Assembly (NCBI GenBank): GCA_934663595.1
Contig: CAKUKM010000026.1
Span: 1 to 32,274 of the forward strand
Direction of reading: 5' to 3'
Origin: an uncultured Clostridia bacterium
GTDB lineage: Bacteria; Bacillota; Clostridia; Christensenellales; Aristaeellaceae
DNA: 32,274 nt
Position numbers and translations under genes: made by a program
The notes under the pieces: generated by a model
Seen by the model: only the letters and a program-made list of their open reading frames with translations
Told to the model about the DNA's origin: nothing
The model's database searches: none
Shown here: piece by piece, positions 21,531-30,525 of the stretch
How positions within the stretch are numbered: the stretch's first letter is position 1
Layout of the letters: each line of letters opens with the position of its first letter

Positions 21531-24500
21531 ATGTTTACCAGTCACGACATGTTTTTGACGCAGGAAAAGCTGGGAAGGCGCTGCGAGGAGCTGGCGAATT
21601 TCCGGTTCGTTTCGATGCAGACCATCGCGCCGATGACGGCGATGGAGGGCCAGCTCGGCGTGGACGAGGTGTATCGCGGCATGCCCGAGAAGGTCGAGGG
21701 CGGCCAGATTGCGATCGGCGATGAATTCGTCGGCCGCGATCGGTATCTGTGGGCGGAAAAGCGGGTTCAGATTCCCGGGCATCGCGACGGCTTTGAGGCG
21801 TACGGCCTGTTCAATTTCGGCAAGACCGGCGGCGGCCACAACAGCGGCTTTGAATCGCTTCTGTATGTCGACGGCCATCCGTTCCAGGGCGTGGACACGA
21901 ACCACAACGACGTGAATTTTGAAAGCCTCGCGGGCAAGACCGTGACGCTTACGTTCATGCTGTGGACGGGCCTGGAGGGCGGCGGCCCCAAGCGCGAGTT
22001 CCGCCATCGCATTCAGCAGGCGGATCTGGGCTATCTGCACACCGCGACGGATGAGCTGTATTACCTCTCTCTGGCGGTTTTGAAGACGATCGAGCTGCTG
22101 GACGATATGGACACGACGAAGTACGCGCTCACGCGCGCGCTGGACAAGGCGCTGAATCAGATCGACTGGGATCCCGATTGCTTCTACGGCACGGTGGACG
22201 CGGCGCTTGCGACGCTGCGCGCGGAGCTGAATCAGATTCACGCCGATCCGCAGGTGACGGTGAACGTCGTGGGACACACGCACATCGACGTGGCCTGGCT
22301 GTGGCGGCTGAAGCACACGCGCGAAAAGGCGATGCGCTCGTTCAGCACGGTATTGAAGCTCATGAACGAGTTCGACGAATACATCTTCCTGCAGTCACAG
22401 CCGCAGCTGTACGCGTACATCCAGAAGGACTGCCCGGAGATTTATGAAAAGATCAAGCAGCGCGTCGCGGATGGCCATTGGGAGGCCGACGGCGGCATGT
22501 GGCTGGAGGCGGACTGCAATATTTCCTCCGGCGAGGCGCTGACGAGGCAGTTCCTGTACGGCATGCGCCTGCTGAATCAGGAATTCGGCCACAAGTGCGA
22601 ATACCTGTGGCTGCCGGACGTGTTCGGCTATTCCTGGGCGCTTCCGCAGATCCTGAAGGGCGTGGGCATCGATACGTTCATGACCACGAAGATCAGCTGG
22701 AACCAGTTCAACACCATGCCGCACGACCTGTTCAAATGGCGCGGCATCGACGGCAGCGAGGTCATGACCTATTTCATCACCACGCCGGAGGACAGCCGTC
22801 CACTCGACGACCGGTTCTCGACCTACAACGGCATGGTCACGCCGCGCACGGTGATGGGCAACTGGAAGAAGTTCCACGACAAGAACCTGTCGAACGAGAC
22901 GCTGCTCTCCTACGGCTACGGCGACGGCGGCGGCGGAGTCAACCGCACGATGCTGAAGATGCGCCGCGCGATGGCGCAGGTGCCGGGCCTTCCGAAGGTG
23001 GAAACCGCGCGGCCGACCGATTTCTTCCGCCGCGTGCATGAAAAGATCGAGAATACCGATCAGTATGTGCCGGTGTGGGACGGCGAATTGTATCTGGAAT
23101 ACCATCGCGGCACGTATACCTCGCAGGCGTATAACAAGAAGATGAATCGCCGGATGGAGTTCAGTCTGGCGGCGGCGGAGTGGCTTTCCTCCATGGCGAA
23201 GCTCGCCGGCGGCAGCTACGATCAGGACGCGCTGGTGGAGGACTGGCGCACGATCCTGCGCAATCAGTTCCACGATATCATCCCCGGCTCGTCGATCGGC
23301 GAGGTCTATCAGGATTGCCACAAGGAATACGGCCAGGTGGAAACGAGTCTCGCGGCGATCGAGAAGAATGCGTTTGCGTTCCTGACGAAGCCGGAGAAGG
23401 ACGCGTACGCGGTCTGGCATTTCGGCAGCTTCCCGCGCCGCGATCAGGTGTTCGTCGCCGAAACGCGCGAGGGCGTGTTCAAAAACGCGCAGGGCGAGGC
23501 GCTGACCGCGCAGCCGGTCGAGGGCGGCTATGTCGTGTCCGTCGAGCTTCCGGCCATGGCGCTGACCACGATTTACTTTGCGGAAAGCCCGGCGAAGCAG
23601 GCGAATGTGCCGTTTGCCTACGATGCGGAGAGGCGCGCGCTGCATACGCCCTATTACGAGGTCGAATGGAACGACAAGGGCCAGATCACGCGCCTGTACG
23701 ATGCGGAGAACGCCCGCGAGGTGCTCGCCGAGGGCGCGCGCGGCAATGTGCTCGAGGTCTACGAGGACAAGCCGCTCAATCACGACAACTGGGATATCGA
23801 TATCTTCTATCTCTTCAAGCATGAAGAGGTCGCGCTGGCGGGCGAGCCGGAGCTGCTCGAAAACGGCGCACTGCGGTTTGCGCTGCGGTTCCGCTATGCC
23901 TATCGCCATTCCACATTCGTGCAGGATGTGATCTTCTATGCGGACAGCCGCCGCATCGATTTCAGAACCGAGGCCGACTGGCACGAGAATCATCGCGTGC
24001 TGAAGGCGGCGTTCCCGGTAAACGTCCGCTCCACGCGCGCGACCTACGATATCCAGTACGGCCATGTCGAGCGCCCGACGCACTACAACACCAGCTGGGA
24101 TTACGCGCGGTTTGAGGTTGTAGCGCACAAGTGGGCGGATCTGTCCGAGGAAGGCTACGGCGTGAGCATCCTGAATAACTGCAAATACGGCCACAACATC
24201 TATGGAAACGCGATGCACATCACGCTTCTGAAGGCCGGCAAGTATCCGGACACCGAGGCGGACATGGGCCGTCACGAGTTCACTTACGCGCTGCTGCCGC
24301 ACGCCGGAACGGTCGCGCAGGGCAATACGATTGAAGAGGCCGTTCGGCTGAATCTGCCGGCGCACGTGCTGGAAAACAGCGCGGCGAAGCGCGAGCTTTC
24401 CGTGTATACGGGCAATCGCAGCGTGTATATCGACGCGCTGAAGAAGGCAGAGGACGGCGACGATATCGTGCTGCGCGTGCATGAATGCCGCGGCGGACAT

Positions 24501-24659
24501 GCGGAAGCGACGGTGCAGCCGGGCTTCGCGATTCGCGGCTATATCCCGTGCAACCTGCTCGAGGAGCCGGCCGGTGAGTTCGTGGAGGCGAAGGAGATCC
24601 CCGTAAGCCTCGCCCCGTTCAAACTGGCCACCTTCCGCCTGATTCCCGCGGAGAAGTAA
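21531..24659 (+). CDS. Alpha-mannosidase, glycoside hydrolase family 38
   Basis: A 1042-residue cytoplasmic enzyme (no signal peptide) that removes alpha-linked mannose from glycans. The zinc site is VGHTHIDVAWLW with H249, H251 and D253, and the nucleophile is D363 in WLPDVFGYSW; KISWNQFNTMPHDLFKWRG and a third zinc-site region follow. The N-terminal jelly-roll and C-terminal beta domains give the full GH38 length. The absence of a signal suggests that oligosaccharides are imported first, which fits the CUT1 transporter downstream, though a strong terminator separates them. GGGAG lies seven bases before the ATG. Confidence 0.96.
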   Translation: MFTSHDMFLTQEKLGRRCEELANFRFVSMQTIAPMTAMEGQLGVDEVYRGMPEKVEGGQIAIGDEFVGRDRYLWAEKRVQIPGHRDGFEAYGLFNFGKTGGGHNSGFESLLYVDGHPFQGVDTNHNDVNFESLAGKTVTLTFMLWTGLEGGGPKREFRHRIQQADLGYLHTATDELYYLSLAVLKTIELLDDMDTTKYALTRALDKALNQIDWDPDCFYGTVDAALATLRAELNQIHADPQVTVNVVGHTHIDVAWLWRLKHTREKAMRSFSTVLKLMNEFDEYIFLQSQPQLYAYIQKDCPEIYEKIKQRVADGHWEADGGMWLEADCNISSGEALTRQFLYGMRLLNQEFGHKCEYLWLPDVFGYSWALPQILKGVGIDTFMTTKISWNQFNTMPHDLFKWRGIDGSEVMTYFITTPEDSRPLDDRFSTYNGMVTPRTVMGNWKKFHDKNLSNETLLSYGYGDGGGGVNRTMLKMRRAMAQVPGLPKVETARPTDFFRRVHEKIENTDQYVPVWDGELYLEYHRGTYTSQAYNKKMNRRMEFSLAAAEWLSSMAKLAGGSYDQDALVEDWRTILRNQFHDIIPGSSIGEVYQDCHKEYGQVETSLAAIEKNAFAFLTKPEKDAYAVWHFGSFPRRDQVFVAETREGVFKNAQGEALTAQPVEGGYVVSVELPAMALTTIYFAESPAKQANVPFAYDAERRALHTPYYEVEWNDKGQITRLYDAENAREVLAEGARGNVLEVYEDKPLNHDNWDIDIFYLFKHEEVALAGEPELLENGALRFALRFRYAYRHSTFVQDVIFYADSRRIDFRTEADWHENHRVLKAAFPVNVRSTRATYDIQYGHVERPTHYNTSWDYARFEVVAHKWADLSEEGYGVSILNNCKYGHNIYGNAMHITLLKAGKYPDTEADMGRHEFTYALLPHAGTVAQGNTIEEAVRLNLPAHVLENSAAKRELSVYTGNRSVYIDALKKAEDGDDIVLRVHECRGGHAEATVQPGFAIRGYIPCNLLEEPAGEFVEAKEIPVSLAPFKLATFRLIPAEK

Positions 24660-24665
24660 AAAAGC

Positions 24666-24701
24666 AAGCCCGCCCGGCGCAAATGCGCCGGGCGGGCTTT
24701 T
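24666..24701 (+). terminator. Strong intrinsic terminator after the alpha-mannosidase
   Basis: A 13-bp GC stem, GCCCGCCCGGCGC with its exact complement (24668-24680 and 24685-24697), has an AAAT loop, is flanked by A and T pairs and is followed by TTTT. It ends the exporter/kinase/mannosidase transcript. Confidence 0.95.
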
Positions 24702-24799
24702 GGGATGGGGAATGACGAATCAAAGCGGATTTATCAGAAACTGAGACGCAGGACAAAGATACAGACCATTTATGGCGGATGTGTTTTTGATGGAGAACG

Positions 24800-24828
24800 G
24801 TTGCCGACGGAGGCGGAATCAAGTATAA
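24800..24828 (+). promoter_or_regulatory. Promoter of the sensor kinase/response regulator pair
   Basis: TTGCCG (24800-24805), 17 bases, TATAAT (24823-24828), about 35 bases upstream of the kinase start. Confidence 0.75.
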
Positions 24829-24862
24829 TAAAGGCAAAGAGCAGTCTCAGGGGGCGGATGGA

Positions 24863-26626
24863 TTGCGGATTCGAATCAAGAGCTATTATCAGAAAATTAT
24901 CCTTTTGTGCCTGGTACTGGTGTTTTTTCTGTCGGTAATCCAGAGCGGGATGTCTTTTTATCTGCTTCGCAAGCAGACCATTGAGCATTCCGACGCGCTC
25001 TCGGAGCGGATTGTGCATACGTTGAGCGCGGATATCAACGATTATTTTGACCGGCTTGATCGCCAGCTGGACACGGTGTATTCCTATCCGACGATTCTTG
25101 CAGAGCTGAACACCGGCACGCAGACGAAAGCGGAGATGCCGGCGCGCGCATTGCTGGGCCAAACGCCTTTTTTTCGCTATATGCAGTGCATTCGCATTTA
25201 CAACCGCTCGCACACGATGAGAAGCTTTTTTACGAGATCAACTGCGCGCGGACAGGAAAGCGTGGATATTTATGCGGAAAACGACACTGCTGCGATTTAT
25301 GATTATATTGAGAATGAAACCGCGCCGTTTCGCGTTTTTTGCGTTGAATCGGATTCGGGAGAAACGATTCTGCGCGTCGTAAAGCGCATTTATCAGGACA
25401 AGGGTTACACCTTTGCCGGATATATTGTATGCGATATTCAGCCAATGGTGCTCAAGGAATATGTTGCGAATTGCGTAGTATCGCCGTATCAATATGTATG
25501 GATCAGCACGCTCAACGATCATTCCTGCTATTTGTCCATGAAGAAGGACGACGGCGTACTGGCATTGATGAACGGAAACACATGGAAGAGCTCGGATTCG
25601 AGGATGGTGCGCGGCAATTTCTATCTTTCCTCGGACGTTGGGGAATATGGGATCATCGTCACACTGTTTACAGAAGAGATTGAACTGCGCAATAATTACA
25701 GAAAGATCCTGACCACTCTGGGCGCTGAGGCCATTGTGCTGGTGCTCGTTTGCGCGGCTTTTGCCGGAGTGCTCAGCCGGGCTGTGCGCATTCGCGTAAA
25801 GGGAATTACGGACATCATGCGCAGAATCGAAGGCGGCGACCGCGCGCTGCGGCTTCCAACGCATCATCGGGACGAGCTGGATGAGTTTGCCGAAAGCTTC
25901 AATACCATGCTGGATCATCTGGAAATCATGGCGCTTGAGGAGGCGAAGTCGCAAAAGGCGTTTGAAAAAGCGCGCTATCAATCGCTTCAGGCGCAGGTGA
26001 ATCCACATTTTCTTTATAATACGCTGGAAAATATCGGCGCGATTGCGTCTGCGCAGGATTGCGAAATTGTGGATGATCTCTGCATTGCGCTATCCAAAAT
26101 GCTGAGATACAGCATCGAGAGCGATCGAAGCTCCAGAACCGTTACGCTGCGCGAGGAGCTGGAGTACATTCGCCAGTATATGCTGATTATGGATGTGCGC
26201 ATGTCGAACGGCATGCGCATGGAGATCGACGTTCCGGAGGAATATCTCGATACGGAGCTTCCGCGCCTGTCCATTCAGCCGCTGGTCGACAATGCCATTC
26301 GATATGGAATTCGGCAGAAGCGCGGAGAAAAGAGAATTCGCATTTACACGCGCTGCGCCGAGGATGCGCTCGAGATCATCGTTGAGGACAACGGCGGCGC
26401 TGGAGATGCGGAGGAGATGAACGCGATTATCCGCCAGAAAATCGTGAAGCGCTCGCGCCACGAATCCATCGGCATTTCTAACATCAACGAGCGCGTGCAA
26501 TTGCTGTTCGGCAACCGCTATGGACTGCGCGCTGAGGCTGACTGCGAGGCGACTCGCCTGATACTGAGCATCCCCGGGGGAGAAGGAGAGCAACGGCATG
26601 AGAACGCTTCTGATTGTGGACGATGA
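24863..26626 (+). CDS. YesM-type sensor histidine kinase
   Basis: A 587-residue membrane kinase. Membrane spans at about 11-33 and 285-305 enclose an extracellular sensing domain of some 250 residues. HAMP covers about 306-358. The His_kinase domain has LQAQVNPHFLYNTLENI with phospho-accepting H382, and the ATP-binding domain follows (SIQPLVDNAIRYG, VEDNGGA). The start is TTG at 24863; the frame has no in-frame ATG nearby and the promoter lies just upstream. It overlaps the response regulator by 29 bases. Such pairs usually sense oligosaccharides, directly or through a binding protein, and switch on an adjacent sugar transporter. Confidence 0.94.
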   Translation: MRIRIKSYYQKIILLCLVLVFFLSVIQSGMSFYLLRKQTIEHSDALSERIVHTLSADINDYFDRLDRQLDTVYSYPTILAELNTGTQTKAEMPARALLGQTPFFRYMQCIRIYNRSHTMRSFFTRSTARGQESVDIYAENDTAAIYDYIENETAPFRVFCVESDSGETILRVVKRIYQDKGYTFAGYIVCDIQPMVLKEYVANCVVSPYQYVWISTLNDHSCYLSMKKDDGVLALMNGNTWKSSDSRMVRGNFYLSSDVGEYGIIVTLFTEEIELRNNYRKILTTLGAEAIVLVLVCAAFAGVLSRAVRIRVKGITDIMRRIEGGDRALRLPTHHRDELDEFAESFNTMLDHLEIMALEEAKSQKAFEKARYQSLQAQVNPHFLYNTLENIGAIASAQDCEIVDDLCIALSKMLRYSIESDRSSRTVTLREELEYIRQYMLIMDVRMSNGMRMEIDVPEEYLDTELPRLSIQPLVDNAIRYGIRQKRGEKRIRIYTRCAEDALEIIVEDNGGAGDAEEMNAIIRQKIVKRSRHESIGISNINERVQLLFGNRYGLRAEADCEATRLILSIPGGEGEQRHENASDCGR

Positions 26627-27326
26627 ATACTGGATCCGGTATAAGATCATCAACCGCTTCGACTGGGCGCAGTTTGATATCGGGAAGATACTCGAGGCGG
26701 CGAACGGCGAAGAGGCGCTGAAGCAAATGGAAAGCGCCGAAGTGGACGTCGTGATTACGGATATGGACATGCCCTATATGGACGGCGGGACGTTCATGCG
26801 GGAGCTGCGCCGGGCGCATAAGGAGGTTCCGGTGATCGTGCTGAGCGGATACAGCGATTTCCCGATCGTGCGGGAGGCGGTGCTGGGCGGTGCGGTGGAT
26901 TATATTCTCAAGCCCGTAAAGCCGGAGGAGCTGTACGCCGCGTTCCGGCGCGTTTTGAATCTGCATGAGACGGCGAGACCGCTGGAGCCCTCGTGCAGCG
27001 TCAATCAGGAAAGGCTGGTGCAGATTCAGGAATACATTCAGAATCACTTTGAGGAGGAAATGTCGCTGCCTCGGCTTTCGGAGCGGTTCAAGGTTTCGCA
27101 ATCGCACCTGTCGCGCAGTTTTAAGAAGGAGTTCGGGATGAACCTGACGGCCTACATCAATCACTGCCGGCTGAATGCCGCCAAAGAAATGCTGGACAAG
27201 GGCGAGAAGAACATTACGGAAACGGCGCTGCTGGTGGGATACGGCGATTACGCCTATTTCAGCAGCCTGTTTAAAAAGCAGTTCGGCCTGTCGCCGCGGG
27301 AATATTTGAAGGAGCATTCGGACTGA
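26598..27326 (+). CDS. YesN-type response regulator (REC + AraC HTH)
   Basis: A 242-residue response regulator. The receiver domain (1-120) has acidic pair D8/D9, phospho-acceptor D55 and K105. The C-terminal AraC domain (about 138-240) carries both HTHs (LSERFKVSQSHLSRSFKKEF; ALLVGYGDYAYFSSLFKKQF, then GLSPREYLKE). AAGGAG lies nine bases before the ATG, inside the kinase gene. The spacer between domains is short, unlike many YesN proteins of 400-500 residues. The tandem direct repeats at 27338-27369, just upstream of the transporter operon, are its likely binding site. Confidence 0.94.
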   Translation: MRTLLIVDDEYWIRYKIINRFDWAQFDIGKILEAANGEEALKQMESAEVDVVITDMDMPYMDGGTFMRELRRAHKEVPVIVLSGYSDFPIVREAVLGGAVDYILKPVKPEELYAAFRRVLNLHETARPLEPSCSVNQERLVQIQEYIQNHFEEEMSLPRLSERFKVSQSHLSRSFKKEFGMNLTAYINHCRLNAAKEMLDKGEKNITETALLVGYGDYAYFSSLFKKQFGLSPREYLKEHSD

Positions 27327-27337
27327 GAACTACAGAG

Positions 27338-27369
27338 CAAAATATTCAAAGTTTTTGGACAAAATATTC
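27338..27369 (+). promoter_or_regulatory. Tandem direct repeats, likely response-regulator site
   Basis: CAAAATATTC occurs at 27338-27347 and again at 27360-27369. The offset is 22 bases, two helical turns, as expected for an AraC-type activator binding as a tandem dimer. The second copy ends one base before the region where the -35 box should be. Confidence 0.6.
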
Positions 27370-27370
27370 C

Positions 27371-27399
27371 TATAGTTTCGTTTTTGCTCAGTTTATACT
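27371..27399 (+). promoter_or_regulatory. Activator-type promoter of the sugar transporter operon
   Basis: TATACT (27394-27399) is a good -10, but the bases 17 upstream (TATAGT, 27371-27376) are a poor -35. This is what one expects at a promoter that needs an activator bound just upstream. Confidence 0.5.
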
Positions 27400-27449
27400 A
27401 TAACCAGCACGGAATGATAGGCATTCCGAAAAAAAGAGGAGGGTTCTTT

Positions 27450-28694
27450 GTGAAGATGAAACGCATGCTGTCTGTGATTATGGCGGCGCTGATGGCGCTG
27501 GCGATGATCGTTCCTGCGGGCTTTGCTGAGGAATTCGTGGTCGACGAGCCCACGACCATCAGGATTCTGTCCACCAATTCGAATTCGCACGAGGAAGAGA
27601 TCGAGGCCGCGCTGGCGGAGAAGTATCCGAACATCACCATCGACTGGGAGCTCATTACCTGGCAGGATCTGCCGAGCAAGATGCAGCAGTACATGCAGTC
27701 CGGAATGCCGGACGTTGTGTTCGCCAAATCTCAGGATGCGAACAACTATGCGGAATACGGTGTATGGGCCGATCTGACGGGCAAGTCCTACATCGACAGC
27801 ATCTATGAAAGCGCGCTGAATTCCACGACCGTGGACGGCAAGATCCTCGGCATGCCCTACCTTGGATCCTACGGCGGCGTTTACTACAATCGTGCAATTT
27901 TCAAGGAGTATGGCCTTGAAATGCCCACCACGATCGACGAACTGAAGCACATCTGCGAGGTGCTGAAGGCGAACGGCATTACCCCCTTTGCCACCCACTT
28001 TCTGGATGCGTGGTACTGGGGCTGGGAGGTTGCGATTTGCGTCGGCGGCGAGCTGATGAGCAACTCCGAATCCTGGGGCGACGAATTCAAGGCCGGCGAG
28101 CGTTCCGCGGCGGATGCGGATTTCCAGACGGGTATCGAGATGATGCAGTTTATCGTGGACAACAGCTTCGAGGATTGCTTCTCCGTTGAGCAGACGACCT
28201 GCGACGCGCGCTTTGTCAAGGGCGAAGCGGCGATGCAGTTCGATATGGCGGGCGTTGCGGCAAACTACCTCGCGCTGGATCCTACGCTCGATTTCGGCGT
28301 ATTCCCATTCCCGAGCAGTCAGGGCAATGGCTGCCTGAATATGGAATGCGAGCTCACGTTCTTCAAGAGCGCAACCACGGAGCACGAAGCGGCGGTCGAC
28401 GCGCTGATGAGCATTCTGATTGATAAGGAGCTGGCTTCTCAGTGGTCCCAGGACGCCAGCTTTGCGTCTTTGGTCAAGGGCGCTTCCTCTTTCGACACTC
28501 CGGCGCAGAGCGACATCGATTACTGGCGCAACGAGGGCAAGAGCCGCGATCAGAACATGATTACCGGCCAGATGCCGTTTAACGAGTTCTGGGCCGAACT
28601 GGCGAGCGACCTGACCGATTACATGAACGGCGCGATCGATATGGACACCGTGATTGAGCGTTCCAATTCCCGTTCCGGCGTGTGCGGTTTCTAA
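27450..28694 (+). CDS. Extracellular solute-binding protein, CUT1 sugar transporter
   Basis: A 414-residue exported family 1 binding protein that captures an oligosaccharide for the ABC transporter. The signal peptide (KRMLSVIMAALMALAMIVP) ends near AGFA-EE. There is no cysteine lipobox, so it looks like a signal peptidase I substrate and not a lipoprotein. The mature part has TTIRILSTNSNSHEEEIEAA, MPDVVFAKSQDA, and GKILGMPYLGSYGGVYYN, all typical of the family. The start is GTG at 27450, six bases after AGAGGAGGG; an ATG at 27456 is the alternative. A hairpin terminator follows before the permease genes. The ligand is unknown. Confidence 0.93.
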   Translation: MKMKRMLSVIMAALMALAMIVPAGFAEEFVVDEPTTIRILSTNSNSHEEEIEAALAEKYPNITIDWELITWQDLPSKMQQYMQSGMPDVVFAKSQDANNYAEYGVWADLTGKSYIDSIYESALNSTTVDGKILGMPYLGSYGGVYYNRAIFKEYGLEMPTTIDELKHICEVLKANGITPFATHFLDAWYWGWEVAICVGGELMSNSESWGDEFKAGERSAADADFQTGIEMMQFIVDNSFEDCFSVEQTTCDARFVKGEAAMQFDMAGVAANYLALDPTLDFGVFPFPSSQGNGCLNMECELTFFKSATTEHEAAVDALMSILIDKELASQWSQDASFASLVKGASSFDTPAQSDIDYWRNEGKSRDQNMITGQMPFNEFWAELASDLTDYMNGAIDMDTVIERSNSRSGVCGF

Positions 28695-28711
28695 AAAGCG
28701 GCGCTTCCGAG

Positions 28712-28741
28712 GGGGTGGGTCATCCCACCCCTTTTGTTATT
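28712..28741 (+). terminator. Intercistronic terminator between binding protein and permeases
   Basis: GGGGTGGG (28712-28719) pairs exactly with CCCACCCC (28724-28731) around a TCAT loop, and is followed by TTTTGTTATTT. No promoter is visible downstream, so partial readthrough probably feeds the permease genes. Confidence 0.85.
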
Positions 28742-28778
28742 TGCAGCTCACATTATCTTTGCAAAGGAGGAATCGGGC

Positions 28779-29663
28779 GTGAAAAAGTCCAAGTCCTGTC
28801 AGGGATCGCTGCAGCTGCAGTATGCTTCGCTGACCATCCCTGCTTTGATTCTGTTTACGGTCGGCCTGATCATTCCAATATTCATGTGCTTCTATTATTC
28901 GATGTTTGATTGGGACGGCTTTTCTGCGACAAAGCAGTTCCTCGGCCTGAGCAACTATGCCAGAATTCTCACGGACGAATACGTGCAGGACACCTGGAAA
29001 TTCACCATTATTTTCGCGATTGTGAATTCGATGACGGCCGACATTGCAGCGCTTTTGTTGGCTGTGCTGCTGGACAGCAACATTCGCGCAAAGACGCTTC
29101 ACCGCACGATTGTGTTCATTCCCTGCCTGTTCAGCTCGATCGTTACCGGCTTCGTTTGGAAAAAGATGTATTCGACCGTTCTTCCGGGGATTGCGGCCGC
29201 GCTGGGCCTGAAAATCAACACGCTGCTGTTCGGAAGCCCGGACACGGTGCTGACCGGCCTGACCATCGCAAACTGCTGGCAGTGGACCGGCCTTTGGATG
29301 ATGATTTATCTGGCGGCGCTGCAGTCCATTTCGCCGGAATACTATGAGGCTGCGCGCGTGGACGGCGCCAACGCCATTCAGCGGTTCTTTAATGTGACGA
29401 TTCCGCTGTTGATGCCCGCGATCATTACGTGCACGGTCGCACTGACTACGGGCGCGCTGAAGACGTACGACATTCTGGTTACGGCGACGGAGGGCGGCCC
29501 CGGTCGCGCGTCGAATACGATTGTGTATTATGCATTCAACGCTGCGTTCAAGCTGAAGCAATATGGCTACGGCTCGGCGATGTCCATTTCGCTGATCATT
29601 GCGCTGCTGGTAGTCGCCGTTGTGCAGCTGAAGCTCTTTAGCAGAAAAGAGGTGCAGTTATGA
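28779..29663 (+). CDS. CUT1 sugar ABC transporter permease, MalF/UgpA type
   Basis: A 294-residue permease with six predicted spans. The EAA loop that docks the ATPase is EAARVDGANAIQRFFNVTIP (residues 190-209). The start is GTG at 28779, eight bases after AAAGGAGG; the open frame continues upstream to an alternative start at 28734 with no ribosome site. It overlaps the second permease by four bases (ATGA). No ATPase gene is in the locus, as is common for CUT1 systems that share an MsmX-like ATPase. Confidence 0.94.
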   Translation: MKKSKSCQGSLQLQYASLTIPALILFTVGLIIPIFMCFYYSMFDWDGFSATKQFLGLSNYARILTDEYVQDTWKFTIIFAIVNSMTADIAALLLAVLLDSNIRAKTLHRTIVFIPCLFSSIVTGFVWKKMYSTVLPGIAAALGLKINTLLFGSPDTVLTGLTIANCWQWTGLWMMIYLAALQSISPEYYEAARVDGANAIQRFFNVTIPLLMPAIITCTVALTTGALKTYDILVTATEGGPGRASNTIVYYAFNAAFKLKQYGYGSAMSISLIIALLVVAVVQLKLFSRKEVQL

Positions 29664-30514
29664 GCAGAAAGGTGAAAGCGACCCGCGCGAAGTATACATG
29701 GGGAGATTTCGGCATGCAGGCGATTGCGTTTCTGGTTGCCGTCTTTTTCGTGTTTCCGCTGGTAATCATATTGAACAACTCGTTCAAGACTACGCCAGAG
29801 CTGGTTCTCAATTTCCCGCTCTCGATGCCGGGGAGTCTGAATTTTGAAAATTACACGAACGCGTGGAACAAACTGCAGCTGGGCAGCGCATTTCTGAATT
29901 CGCTGATTTATACGGGCGTGAGCGTCGTGCTGATCGCTGTGATCTGCTCGATTACGGCGTGGGCGATTGCGCGCGGGCAGTCCAAATTCTTCTCGGCCTG
30001 CCGCGTCTATTTCATCATCGGCATTCTGATTCCCGCACAGGCGCTGGTTTTGCCGATTTACCTGCTGTGGAACAGCATGGGATTGATCAATTCGCGCCCG
30101 GGGTTGATTGCATTGTATGTATCCACCGGCCTTTCCTTCGGCATCTTCCTTCAGACAAACTTCATGAAGACCGTGCCGATCGACATTGAGGAAGCTGCGC
30201 GTATCGACGGTTGCAACGTCTATCAGACGTTTTTCAAGGTCGTTATGCCGCTTCTGAAGGCGCCGATGGCGACGTTGATCATCACGCAGTCCTTCAGCAT
30301 CTGGAACGATTACATGCTGGCGAACCTGATGATTCAGAGCAAGGCGAAGCGAACCGTGATTATCGCCATGAAAACGCTGTTTTCCACGACAAAGAACGAT
30401 TATGCAACGGCCATGGCGGCGATTATACTGTCTGCAACGCCGATTATCGTTCTGTTCGTCGCGCTGCAGAAGCAGTTCATTAAGGGTATGACCATCGGCG
30501 CGGTAAAGGGATAA
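29660..30514 (+). CDS. CUT1 sugar ABC transporter permease, MalG/UgpE type
   Basis: A 284-residue permease with six predicted spans and the EAA loop IEEAARIDGCNVYQTFFKVVMP (near 176-197). The N-terminal cytoplasmic tail and FFVFPLVIILNNSFKTTPE are typical of the second CUT1 permease. GAGGT lies six bases before the ATG. It is coupled to the first permease by overlap, and the esterase follows after 11 bases. Confidence 0.94.
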   Translation: MSRKVKATRAKYTWGDFGMQAIAFLVAVFFVFPLVIILNNSFKTTPELVLNFPLSMPGSLNFENYTNAWNKLQLGSAFLNSLIYTGVSVVLIAVICSITAWAIARGQSKFFSACRVYFIIGILIPAQALVLPIYLLWNSMGLINSRPGLIALYVSTGLSFGIFLQTNFMKTVPIDIEEAARIDGCNVYQTFFKVVMPLLKAPMATLIITQSFSIWNDYMLANLMIQSKAKRTVIIAMKTLFSTTKNDYATAMAAIILSATPIIVLFVALQKQFIKGMTIGAVKG

Positions 30515-30525
30515 GGAGGAACATT

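Noticed and set aside
20649..22316. A 555-residue open frame on the minus strand
   Set aside because: It spans two well-supported plus-strand genes (pyridoxal kinase and mannosidase) and has no domain of its own.
22395..24500. A 701-residue open frame on the minus strand
   Set aside because: It is antisense to the alpha-mannosidase, has no recognisable motif or ribosome site, and arises from the GC-rich third positions of the real gene.
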